Positions 53,534 through 64,000 of a DNA stretch of 64,000 nt are shown piece by piece (within the stretch, counting starts at the first letter, position 1; each line of letters begins with the position of its first letter). The stretch covers positions 2,618,560 through 2,682,559 of the forward strand of contig RPFO01000392.1 in NCBI GenBank assembly GCA_009746045.1, written 5' to 3'. The notes under the pieces are model-generated. The model was not told where the DNA came from, did not search any database, and saw only the letters and a program-made list of their open reading frames with translations. This DNA comes from Mesostigma viride. Lineage: Eukaryota; Streptophyta; Mesostigmatophyceae; Mesostigmatales; Mesostigmataceae. The position numbers were made by a program, and so were the translations under genes.

Positions 53534-53559
53534 CGAATTTTTTGGCGCCAAAAAATTCG
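53534..53559. promoter_or_regulatory. 26-bp perfect palindrome centred on TTTGGCGCCAAA
   Basis: A perfect inverted repeat: CGAATTTTTTGGC followed by its reverse complement. The core TTTGGCGCCAAA is the symmetrical E2F/DP consensus. It lies just upstream of the 72-residue gene on the minus strand. Confidence 0.7.
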
Positions 53560-53879
53560 GGGGTGTCCCGTCCCCTTAAACAAGCACGGGTTAAGGGTCC
53601 AGGGAGTTTGCGTAACAAACACAGGTAAAATGGCAAAAAGAGTGACATAGACCGTGGACGTAAACGTTCACGTGCGTAGCGTACATAAGTAAACCCGCAC
53701 AACAGCTTGTGATTTTCCAACTACTGTCCACCATTTCCGTACGTGGCAAGTGCTGTCCATGCACCCCACGGCGCCGCGCCGATGCGGCACCGAATAGGCT
53801 ACAAGCGCTCACTAGAACCACTTCACCGTGCAACCTTCCGACGTTCCCGCACTGGTTACGCTGTAGCCATGTCAGCCAG
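53560..53879. other. no gene seen
   Basis: Upstream flank between the palindrome and the C-rich block; no supported feature. Confidence 0.4.
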
Positions 53880-56050
53880 TGAGCGAGCGACCGACCGACC
53901 AACCGACCACCCCCCCAACCAACCGACCGACGGACGGACGGACGGACGGACGGACCGAGCGAGCGAGCGGCCGACCGGCCGACCGACCGACCGACCGACC
54001 GACCAACCGACCGACCGACCGACCGACCCACCCCCCCACCCCCCCACCCCCCCACCAGACCACCAACCACCAGCCCCAGCCCCCCAGCCCCCCAGCCCCC
54101 CAGCCCCCCAGCCCCCCAGCCCCCAGCCCCCAGCCCCCCCAGCCCCCCAGCCCCCCAGGCCCCCAGCTCCCCAGCCCCCCAGCCCCCCAGCCCCCCAGCC
54201 CGCGAGCCCGCCAGCCCGCCAGCCCGCCAGCCCGCCAGCCCGCCAGCCCGCCAGCCCGCCAGCCCGCCAGCCCGCCAGCCCGCCAGCCCGCCAGCCCGCC
54301 AGCCCGCCAGCCCGCCAGCCCGCCAGCCCGCCAGCCCGCCAGCCCGCCAGCCCGCCAGCCCGCCAGCCCGCCAGCCCGCCAGCCCGCCAGCCCGCCAGCC
54401 CGCCAGCCCGCCAGCCCGCCAGCCCACCAGCCCACCAGCCCACCCACCCACCCACCCACCCACCCACCCACCCACCCACCCACCCACCCACCCACCCACC
54501 CACCCACCCACCCACCCACCCACCCACCCACCCACCCACCCAGCCAGCCACCCACCCACCCAGCCCACCAACCCACCAACCCACCAACCCACCAACCCAC
54601 CAACCCACCAACCCACCAACCCACCAACCCACCAACCCACCAACCCACCAACCCACCAACCCACCAACCCACCAACCCACCAACCCACCAACCCACCAAC
54701 CCACCAACCCACCAACCCACCAACCCGCCAACCCGCCCGCCCGCCCCGCCCGCCCGCCCGCCCGCCCGCCCGCCCGCCGCCCGCCCGCCCGCCTGCCGCC
54801 CGCCCGCCGCCCCGCCCGCCCGCCCGCCCGCCCGCCCGCCCGCCCGCCCGCCCGCCCCGCCCGCCCGCCCGCGCCGCCCGCCCGCCCGCCCGCCCGCCCG
54901 CCCGCCCGCCGCCCGCCCGCCCGCCCGCCCGCCCCGCCGCCCGCCGCCCGCCCGCCCGCCCGCCCGCCCGCCCCCGCCCGCCGCGCCCGCCCGCCCGCCC
55001 GCCCGCCCGCCCGCCCGCCCGCCCGCCCGCCCACCCGCCCGCCCGCCCGCCCGCCCGCCCGCCCGCCCGCCCGCCTGCCTGCCCGCCCGCCAGCCCACCA
55101 GCCCACCAGCCCACCCACCCACCCACCCACCCACCCGCCCACCCACCCACCCACCCACCCACCCACCCACCCACCCACCCACCCACCCACCCACCCACCC
55201 ACCCACCCACCCACCCACCCACCACCCACCCACCCACCCACCCACCCACCCAGCCAGCCACCCACCCACCCAGCCCACCAACCCACCAACCCACCAACCC
55301 ACCAACCCACCAACCCACCAACCCACCAACCCACCAACCCACCAACCCACCAACCCACCAACCCACCAACCCACCAACCCACCAACCCACCAACCCACCA
55401 ACCCACCAACCCACCAACCCACCAACCCACCAACCCACCAACCCACCAACCCGCCCGCCCGCCCGCCCGCCCCGCCCGCCCGCCCGCCCGCCCGCCCGCC
55501 CGCCGCCCGCCCGCCCGCCCGCCCCGCCCGCCCGCCCGCCCCCGCCGCCCGCCCGCCCGCCCGCCGCCCGCCCCCGCCCGCCCGCCCGCCCGCCCGCCCG
55601 CCCGCCGCCCGCCCGCCCGCCCGCCGCGCGCCCGCCGCCCGCCCGCCCGTCGCCCGCCCGCCCGCGCCGCCCGCCCGCCCGCCCGCCCGCCCGCCCGCCG
55701 CCCGCCCGCCCGCCCGCCGCCCGCCCGCCCGCCCCCCCCGCCCCCCGCGCCCGCCCGCCCGCCCGCCGCCCGCCCGCCGCCCGCCCGCGCCGCCCGCCCG
55801 CCCGCCCGCGCCCGCCCGCCCGCCGCCGCCCGCCCGCCCGCCCGCCCGCCCGCCCGCCGCCGCCCGCCGCCCGCCCGCCCGCCCGCCCGCCCGCCGCCCG
55901 CCGCCCGCCCGCCCGCCCGCCCGCCCGCCCGCCCGCCGCCCGCCGCCCGCCGCCCGCCCGCCCGCCCCCGCCGCCTGCCCGCCGCCCGCCCGCCCGCCCG
56001 CCCGCCCGCCCGCCCACCCACCCACCCACCCACCCACCCACCCACCCACC
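53880..56050. repeat. 2.1-kb C-rich, T-poor hierarchical satellite
   Basis: Blocks in order: CCGA repeats (53882-54040), CCCCAG-type (54070-54195), CCCGCCAG (54196-54420), CCCA (54430-54540), CCAACCCA (about 54566-54725), CCCG with slips (54727-55090), CCCA (55108-55250), CCAACCCA (about 55276-55450), CCCG (55451-56010), CCCA (56012-56048). The junction CAGCCAGCCACCCACCCAGC occurs at 54541 and again at 55251, so a 710-base unit was duplicated. The strand has almost no T, hence all six frames stay open. Confidence 0.95.
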
Positions 56051-58211
56051 TACCAACCAAGCCAGCATCTGAAGCAACAACCACGAGAAGCACTCAACCA
56101 GCCAGCAACCAACCGAGCAAGTCCACAGCCAGCAACCACATCGATAGATACCGCCAGCGAGGAATCCAGCCAGGGTGGGGCCAACGACTCGCAAGCACCC
56201 GCTTATCAATATGGATTGTCAAGCACACAGCCAAGGCAGCAATAATGCCAAACATCTTGCGAGGAAGAACAAAACAGCCACGAATGGACCAAGCAACTAC
56301 GCCCGCCGTAACACACAAGACCAGTGATATAGAAAACGGGGAAGTATCGACGTCAGAACTGTCCAGCTGGACGGCTGTGTCGTCTGTCCGTGCAGGTTAT
56401 ACGCGGCGGCAGGTTAGCATCACCTCCCGCCATTGAATGTTTCTAGCAGAGTGACCCCTTGTATCGGACATTTAAACCCTTGAAAGGTAAGCGAGGTCAT
56501 GACGTTGAATGTTTCAAAATCGGACACACCCCTGCCTTGCACTGTGGCACCTCCTTATAGCCCTTTATTAGGAGAAAGCGCGCCTCCGGCTGCGCCAATT
56601 CTTGGGTAAGCAAGCGACGGGCAGAATTGCCCACCGCCCAACATACTTCATCGACCATATTCACCCCTTAGGTAGCAGGGAGCTGCATGGCAGCATTGTA
56701 CCAATCAGGAATCGGAATACCTAACCATGCAGTTTGCACCAGATGACTTTCCAGGAATCCCAATGGGGCCATATGCAAAAATCCATCCTAAAACGGCGGA
56801 CAGTGCAGAAGTACAGCCCTCGGGACGAGCTGTTGGCAATTTTCACCGTCATGGAGCGAGGAAGCCACTCTCTACAGTAGACGCGCCGTGCAATCAAACC
56901 CGAGTGGTGAAACTTTTGTGCAGGCGCTGTAGACTGTAGTGGGCCAGTGCCCGGTGGGGGCAGGTGCGCGGTACTGTCTGGCTTTAGCTGACAATGAAAG
57001 CAACCTGAATCTGGAGGGCCAACTTACTTGGTTCAGCCATTGTGTTATGCCAGACAAGCTTCAAAAAATGATGTGCTACTATAGAGTCTACCAAGGACGC
57101 AATAGATTGTTGATGCAAGAAGCTTGGAGCCCACTAGGCAGCAGCCCAACCCATCAGCATCCTATAGGCCATGAGATACGCTGCCGACGCTGCTCACAGA
57201 GAATAAAATATAACGACGTTCCTGCCTGGTTCCTGTCTAAATTAGCGACGAGACGAATATACATGTATTGTGACTGGCCTCTCCACAATATTACCTTTTT
57301 TGTGTGTATGGTCCTTGTACTGTATGGTGAGTACAAGCTTACACCCCCCCTTAGAGGTTTCAGATTCCCAGGTTTAAGATCTTGAGACCCTGGATTTTAA
57401 AATTTTTGTTTACAGTAAGCTTACAGTACTGTACTGTACTGTATGATCGCAGGGCTGGTTTTGGCAAAAAGATCTTAAAGTAGGCACCAAAGCCTGCTAA
57501 CTGCTACGTAGCGGTCAGTGGTACAGAGCGGTCTGTACGCGAGGAGAGGTTTGTGCCCACTTCCAGGTAAATAGGTGTACGTTTATTCCAAATATAGCCA
57601 GTAGTTAATCCCTGCTAAGCCTAGGGTATCAAGATGTCAGTGGCTAAAACGGAGCCTTACTAGACCACTTCATGTTTGTGCCTACTTCATGTTTAAGATT
57701 GTCAACCCTGGATTCTACTTTTGGTTTAAGATCGCAGCCCTGGGTCGGTCGGACCCCATTCTTATACATCAAGGGGGGGGGGTACTACTCGCGCAACCTT
57801 GCCCTTCCGAACTCAGAAGTCAGAAGGGAAAAATCGCGTAAAGCGAGGGTACATTAACTACTTGCAGCGGACCCGGGGAATATGGCGGTCCGACGCCTGG
57901 TCGACGGCACGCTTGACGCCAGACCTTGGCGGGAAACTCAAATAATCGAACTCAAACAGGACTCAAATCAGTTTTGCTTACATATGGCTGCCCGAGGACG
58001 AGCACTGATGAGAGCCAACGTGCCCACGTCGCGAGACCTTGGGGCCAATAGTCTAACCACAAGAATATTGGTTAGAGCTGCGAAGCAAGTCTTTTAAGTT
58101 GGTTGTTAACTACGTCTTGCCAAATTAGCCACAGCGCAGGGAATCGCAAGGTTGATGCTAATTGCTATAATGCCAACCTGCAGTGGGCGTTGGTAACCCC
58201 CGTTTCAGAAA
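56051..58211. other. 2.2-kb intergenic region, no gene supported
   Basis: Short frames (for example 56727-56939, 56939-57385, 57882-58097) have no motif, splice partner or clear composition bias, and I do not call them. A (GTACT)n-like microsatellite, ACAGTACTGTACTGTACTGT, lies at about 57423-57442. An eight-to-nine-G run is at about 57771. Confidence 0.5.
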
Positions 58212-61200
58212 ATGGGAAGGTCGCTGAGACAGCGTGCTCCAGTTTGCTACAACGAAGCGGCCATCTTTAAGAGCTTAGAGACTCAGTCGCCGCCGCCTCC
58301 CGGACGTAGGCTAGAGAGAAAAGCGAAATGTATTTTCGAGCAACCAGAGCTCGAGGACTCGGACGTGGACATCGAGTCCGCCGAGGAGGCCGACGAGGTC
58401 GAGGAGGTTGAGGAAGAATTGTCCGAACCCGAGGAGAAGCAAAGGCCAAAGAGAGCAGGTGGGTACTGGCTTTTGTAAGGACGCATTCCGTGTGATGTAT
58501 GCTGCTGTTTAATTATATTCGACCATATGGGCTGGGATTTTTTTTTTCGACGCTGATTATCAATATATTTTTGCTGCCTCTCGTCTTTGGGATACCGAAA
58601 CTATGCAGCCGCGAAAAAAACTATGGCCAATGCTCAGGAAGGCGCGCTGCTTCGTTTCGCCAAGCCTGACGTGTCCAACGTTAAGGCGGACGAGAACGTC
58701 ACGAATTCCGCGCGGGCTGGCCGCAAGAATTCCAGCCGGAAACGTCCTCGAAAGTCCGAGTCTACTGAGGAAGCCTCGGAGGAGGAAGCGAGTGAGAACG
58801 AGGAGGAGTCCTCAGAGGCGGATTCCGAAACTGATTTCCAGCCGCCGGATTTGGACACTTTCCGGCACAAGAAGCAGCGAGGGGCGGCGGGTCTCCAACG
58901 GCTGACCCGGTCCATGAGGCCTGGCGCGCCGGCATCCAACAAGCCCCGTGCTACCCGGAAGCCAACCAAGCGGCGAGCCAAGGGTCCTGCCAGCAAGAGT
59001 GAGGGCTCGGGCAGTGACGACAGTGAGCAGAGCGGCAGCGATGACGGCAACCAGAATAGTGGCAGCGATGACGAGGATTTTGAGGACAAGCCGGCCGGCC
59101 GCAGGGGCAACACACGTGGCCGTGGCAGCCGGCGCCGCAATGGCACCGGCAGTGACCGCGCCGAGCCCTTGCGCCGTTCGCAGCGCAGCACGCTTGCCCA
59201 GCCCGGCAAGATGGTGGACTGGAACAGTGAGGATGATGAGTTGGATGAGGCGTCGAGCGAGGAGGGGGAGGGGGGGGAGGGGGAGGCCCGGGAGGGAAAG
59301 GGGAGCAAGGATGGGCTCAAGGAGGGGCGGAGCAAGGGGGGTGATGCCAGCAAGCTCAGGGCCGCGGTAAAGCGCATGCGGGCCGAGCGTGGCAGGCAGA
59401 GTACAGGAGGGGCATGTGGGGGCTCGGGGGCGGCTGGGGAGGAGGCGTGCACTGCCGGCGAGGGGGAGAGGGACGCGGACACCATCGTTGTCTCCGACAG
59501 CCAAAGTGAGGGGGGGAGCGAGGGTGAGGGTGGAGGAGAGGGTGAGGGAGACAGTGATGCCAAGGAGAAGAAAGAGAGCAGGATGCGGGCGGGCGCGTGC
59601 AACAAGGGGCCCAACAAGGGGGCCAACAAGGGGGCCAAGAAAGGGGCCAACAAGGGGGCCAACAAGGGGGCCAACAAAGGGGCCAACAAGGGGTCCAAGG
59701 GCCGCAAGCGCACGGCTGCCAGCAGTAGCAGTGGCAGTGAGGAAGGCAGTGAGGAAGGCAGTGAGGAAGGCAGTGAGGAAGGCAGTGAGGATGGCAGCGG
59801 TGGTCCCGCAGGGGGGGGCAAGAAGAAGGGCGGTGCAGGTGGCCGCAGCAAGCGGAGGGGGTCGTCTTCTGATGATGGTGATGATGGCGATGATGATGGC
59901 AACAAGCCCGAGAAGATCCTGGGTGGCACCATGCAGGGTGACGGTACTGAGCGGTTCCAAGTCAAGTGGGAGAACGAGAGCTACCGCGAGTGCAGCTGGC
60001 ACAGTGAGGAGGAGCTGCGTGGCATTTGCCGCCAGTTGCTGACAAACTTTCTCAAGGCGCGCGCGTCCGGCACGCTGGTGCCGTGCGCGAGTGCCAGCGG
60101 GGACTTCTTCCCGCCCGAGTACACGCAGGTGGAGCGCGTGCTGGAGAAGGTGAAGGGCGGGCGGGGCCAGGAGGCGAGCTACCTGGTCAAGTGGCAGGGG
60201 CTGGGGTACGGCGCGTGCACACTAGTGCTGGAGAGCGGGTTAGCCTCGGAGGAGGACCGGGCTGCCATCGCGGCGTTCGAGGAGCGCACCAAGGTGCCTA
60301 CGCCCGACATGCTCAAGGCGGCGCAGGGTCATGCGCTGCCTCGTAACGCGACGATCCAGCTCCCGTCCTTCCTCAACGGCAAGGAGCTGCGCAAGTACCA
60401 GGTGGAAGGGGTGGAATGGATGCTGCGGAAGCTGCTGCTGTCCAAGAAGAACGTGGTCTTGGGGGACGAGATGGGCCTGGGCAAGACCGCGCAGTCGGTG
60501 GCCCTCATGGCCTCCATCATGTCGCTGTGCAGCACGCGGGGGCCCTTCCTTGTGCTGGCGCCCGTGTCCACGCTGGAGCACTGGCGGCGCGAGATCACGT
60601 CGTGGACGTGCATGGACGTGGTCGTGTTTGCGGGGGACGGGGCGGACCGCGAGGGCATCAAGCGGCACGAGCTGCGGAGTTTGAGCAAGGGGCGCGGGGC
60701 GGCGCCTTGGTACCCGTTCAACGTGCTGCTTGCCAGCCTGGAGATTGCGCGCAAGGAGAAGGCAGCCCTGGAGGCCATCCGCTGGCAGCTGGTCATCGTG
60801 GACGAGGCGCACCGGTGCGTATAGGGGGTGGGCTGGTGAGCAGGGCAGGCACGCGGAATGGTGTTGGTGGTGGGTTAAGGTGTGAAGTGCATCGGCGAGT
60901 GCGTCCGGCCTGTCAGTTTCTCCTGCAGCCGCTTTGCAGGCCCAGCGGCCCACCGCTGCCTGCACCACTGCCTGTGCACATCACCTTACTCATTTGTCTC
61001 TAAAGCCTTGTCGTTTGCTGGCTTGCCAACCACCACAATCCCACCCGCGCACTGGCCGGTGCTGACACCCTCGGCATCCGCGTGCTAACCACCAAGCCCA
61101 CTTGTTGGTTGCCACCTGTCGCCCTCCTTGCCACCTGTCATCCTTGCTTGCCACATGTCGCCGTCTCGCCCCTTGGCCAGGCTCAAGGACTGCAACTCGC

Positions 61201-63881
61201 TGACGTACAAGACGGTAAAGGAACTGCCCAAGGCGCACCTCGTGCTGCTGACCGGCACGCCCATCCAGAACAACACACGCGACCTGTTGTGAGTGACGGC
61301 CTATGCAATCATGTTTAAGGAGAGTACATGGCCCCCTTTTAAGATCAGGGAATGCTGCGTGGCTATCGGCAACATGTGATTATAATTTTGCAAGCAAAAT
61401 GATCCTTGGCTGAAGCTCGGCCATGAGAGAGTAGTCTGCATGCCTGCAGCTATTGCAAGCATTTGCGTAGACTGCTGTCTGTTATGGGTTGTGCCCAGAT
61501 AGCCTTTTTGCTGAGATCACCGGCGTGCAACTCAGGCTTCCGTGCACATGGCAAGTGGAGGAGTTTATCACCACTCGTCATGTTGAAGGGCAGGTTTACG
61601 GAAGCACAACAACATGCTACCATGTCACCACCTTTTGTAAGTTGCTGTCAAGCCCCTGCGCTTCCCCTGCACTCCCCTGCACTCCCCTGCCATGCCCCTG
61701 CCACGCCCCTGCATGTCGTGGTGTTCCCCACCATGCCTGTCATGCACCTGCCCACCACGCCACTGCCCACCCGCCACCTCTTTAATCCTCTCATGTGTTT
61801 CACCACCCATGGCGTTCACATGCCCGCCTCTTCTTTCTCCCACCCACTCTGCTTCACCCACCCACATGTCACAACTTTCTGCCCCCTCTCCCTGATCAGC
61901 GGCCTGCTGTCTCTGCTGGACCCTGAAAAGTACAAGGATGTGGACGCGTTCCTTGAGGAGTTTGGGGAGCTGCAGGCAGAGCAGGTGGGTGCCGTGGGGC
62001 ATGCTGTGGCGCGCATGTGGCCGCATCAGCGGTCCTGCCGCAAGAGCCGTCATTGTGCTCATCAACTGGTCATGCTCGAGGCGCGCAGCGAGGTCATCCC
62101 TGTGTACCCCCGCTTGCGTAGGTGTGCGGGGTGGGGGCGGGGCGCGGGGCGGGGCGGGGCGGGGCGGGGCGGGGCGGGGCGGGGCGGGGCGGGGCGGGGC
62201 GGGGCGGGGCGGGGCGGGGCGGGGCGGGGCGGGGCGGGGCGGGGCGGGGCGGGGTGGGATGGGGTGGGGTGGGGAGTAGTTTTGGGTGTCAGTAGTGGGG
62301 AGGCGGGCGGTGGCTCCTTTATCTGCAAGTATTAGTTGCAACATTTGTGTAAGACGCGGTAGATCGCAGATATTTCATCTGTTTTCTGCCCAGTACCCCC
62401 CTGGCCAATGCCCCCTGCATCCCCTGACTCCCAATTGCCATCGCTTGGGTTCCCATGGCATAGCCCTGCTTACCCCCACACGCTGCCCTGCCTACCGCCA
62501 CACGCTGCTTCACCTCGCCCTGCCTACCGCCACACGCTGCTTCACCTCGCCCTGCCTACCGCCACACGCTGCTTCACCTTGCCCTGCCTACCGCCACACA
62601 CAGCGTCACCTTGCCCTGCCTACCGCCACACGCTGCTTCACCTTGTTGGTATGAAGCCCATGCATGTGACCCCCTTCACCGTCACTATGGTACGAGGCAT
62701 GCAGGTCCCGTGGCTGTTCATCCCACTTGCATTCACCGAATGGCAGCTGAGCCCACGTGAGGAACATCTCTCGGTGCCACCCTCACCAGACCGCAGGTGG
62801 GCCCACCTTGCGCTCCTGGTTGGCCACCATGTGGCCATAGGACGCATCACTGTGCTATCACGCCACGATGCCTTCACGCGCATGGGCCAGGCACCGCGGT
62901 CACGCTCGCACGCAGCCAACATGGTTGCGTGGCTGCCTGCCTGCCCTCCTTGTCGCTGCGCCCTGACCCCACCTCCAAGGATTCTTCAGATGCTCGAGGG
63001 AGGGGGTGCCGCCCGCGTGTTTGTCCTGACTCCCCGTCTCTGTGCCTCGTCCGTCCCCCCATGCTGCCACACCTGCACGCTTGATGCTGGCAGGTGGGCA
63101 AGCTGCGCGCGCTGCTCGTGGGCATCCTGCTGCGCCGCATGAAGGAGGATGTGGAGCCCATGCCGAGTAAGGAGGAGGTGATCGTGTGGGTGGAGCTCAC
63201 GCGCTCGCAGCGTGCCTACTACCGCGCGCTGTACGAGCAGCAGATCGGCGCGCTGCTGATGGGGGGCAAGGCCAAGAACCTGCCCAACCTGCGCAACCTG
63301 GTGCGTTAGGGGTCAGGGCTCATGCATGTGCAAGTAGCAAGGGTTACATGGCCCCATGGGTGAGTGCGATTGAAGAGCTCATGTGTGTGTGTGTGGCCAT
63401 GCATGCGTTTAGCACAAGCCCTCATGTTTTCATGCTCCCCCTCGTGTGCGTGCGGAACAAGGGCATGCACACCCATGGGGGCACACGCATCCACACAGTC
63501 CGCTGGCATGGGCGGATAGCCAATATGATGTCCGGCTATAATTTCTAGATGAGTGTAAGCGAGCATAGGGTGGCATGTGCGATGCCATGCATATGCGTGA
63601 TGGCTGGATGGCTATAACCTTTGTACGTTATGTCAAAGACATGTGCAAAGGGAGGGCCACCTACCGGGGGCCTTGTGAAGGGGCGAGCGGCAATCACTTG
63701 CATTGGCCCGGAACACCATGTCGGCTGCTATTGACCATCCCTTCTCTCGTGGTTGTTCCCCTCCCCCCACCTCCGCCCCTCTCAGGGAATGGAGCTGCGC
63801 AAGCTGTGCAACCACCCCTTCCTCTGCAACGGGCTGGAGGACGACATCTTGGCCAAGAACGCGGCCAACGACACCACACTG
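58212..63881 (+). CDS. CHD-type chromatin remodeler (double chromodomain, SNF2 ATPase), 3' part beyond window
   Basis: Exons: 58212-58458, 58609-60814, 61181-61288, 61900-61984, 63094-63300, 63786-63881 and more past the edge; all phases agree. The N-terminal 400 residues are acidic, Ser- and Lys-rich, with an (ANKG)n repeat. Two chromodomains follow: GTERFQVKWENESYRECSWH and EASYLVKWQGLGYGACTLVL. The ATPase has ELRKYQVEGVEWML, Walker A GDEMGLGKTAQ, DEAHRLKDCNS (split by an intron), LLTGTPIQNN, LLSLLDPEKY and MELRKLCNHPFLCNG. LPNLRNL-MELRK resembles the CHD6-9 group. The protein slides nucleosomes in the nucleus. The helicase C-lobe lies outside the window. The second chromodomain lacks the usual CTWE acidic residue (CTLVLE). 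Confidence 0.92.
62146..62254. repeat. (GGGGC)n tract in a CHD intron
   Basis: About 22 head-to-tail copies of GGGGC on the coding strand of intron 4 (61985-63093), ending in GGGGT and GGGAT variants. Such a tract can form G-quadruplexes in DNA and RNA. Confidence 0.95.
62491..62650. repeat. 32-bp tandem repeat in the same CHD intron
   Basis: Five copies at exact 32-base spacing (CCTACCGCCA at 62491, 62523, 62555, 62587, 62619), each with CACGCTGCTTCACCT. The fourth copy has CACACAGCG in place of CACGCTGC. Confidence 0.92.
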
Positions 63882-64000
63882 GTGGGTGGTGGCGCACTGG
63901 TTGGTGGGCGGTAGGTACTGTGGGTGGTGGGTAATACTCAACTCCACCAGGACTGAGGTGGCATGCGGGCAATTACTTTCTGTGACAGCTCACCTATCTG

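Noticed and set aside
53591-56436. Reading frames of 725-897 residues, Gly/Ala/Arg- or Pro-rich, in all frames of both strands
   Set aside because: They arise from 4- and 8-base repeats that contain no stop codons; all frames are open at once and none has a non-repeat domain.
56727-57385. Two consecutive plus-strand frames with a Cys-rich part (CRRCSQRIKYNDVP)
   Set aside because: No recognised domain, no splice sites that join them, and no composition bias; could be a decayed gene but not supportable.
58634-60968. Minus-strand frames of 396-443 residues opposite the CHD gene
   Set aside because: Leu/Pro/Ser-rich antisense shadows of an acidic, Ser/Lys-rich coding region.
62491-62650. Regular repeats that could suggest a CRISPR array
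   Set aside because: Units are contiguous 32-bp repeats with no distinct spacers and lie in a eukaryotic intron.

Overview
The window reads as nuclear DNA of a unicellular eukaryote, most likely a green-lineage alga. It holds spliced genes with GT-AG introns (one GC-AG), a histone H2A.Z gene, a chromodomain (CHD-type) remodeler, a gamma-synergin-like trafficking protein, a probable plastid-targeted membrane protein, and many retroelements. The species cannot be named from the sequence alone.

Bases 1 to about 6,060 are different: seven to nine short, intronless genes on both strands, separated by tens of bases or overlapping. They include a poxvirus-type late transcription factor (VLTF3), a PCNA sliding clamp, a LysM protein, a three-helix membrane protein and, at the left edge, a Rieske [2Fe-2S] oxygenase-like protein. 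This is the layout of a nucleocytoplasmic large DNA virus (giant virus), so I read it as an endogenous viral segment joined to host DNA near a 10-bp tandem repeat at 6.17-6.25 kb. A viral contig with host-like flank is the alternative.

From 6.5 to 11.2 kb lie three zinc-finger or acidic, low-complexity genes (RING/TRAF type, double CxxC type, and a frameshifted Pro/Ala/Lys-rich gene). From 11.4 to 20.5 kb there is a pair of identical 306-bp direct repeats followed by a decayed Ty3/gypsy chromovirus (protease, RT, RNase H, integrase, chromodomain) with an unusual GC-rich block of extra reading frames after pol. From 22.4 to 31.8 kb lies a possible two-gene unit: a 67-residue protein, then a five-exon gamma-synergin-like gene whose last intron carries a 43-bp minisatellite. 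A plastid-type membrane protein (34.6-35.1 kb) and H2A.Z (36.2-36.9 kb) follow.

Bases 37.8 to 52.6 kb form a nest of LINE-type insertions. Most end in the same short stem-loop (CAAC loop) plus an AATT-like tail, and eight have readable 9-12 bp target duplications. They comprise RT-bearing copies, copies with only an ORF1 (one complete at 2,007 bp), and one 251-bp SINE-like unit. The shared, covarying 3' hairpin suggests one reverse transcriptase serving all of them; this is the most interesting system in the window, together with the viral Rieske gene, which lacks both expected iron-ligand histidines.

From 53.9 to 56.05 kb runs a 2.1-kb C-rich low-complexity block whose giant reading frames are artefacts. 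The last 5.8 kb hold the 5' part of the CHD remodeler, with a (GGGGC)n tract in one intron.
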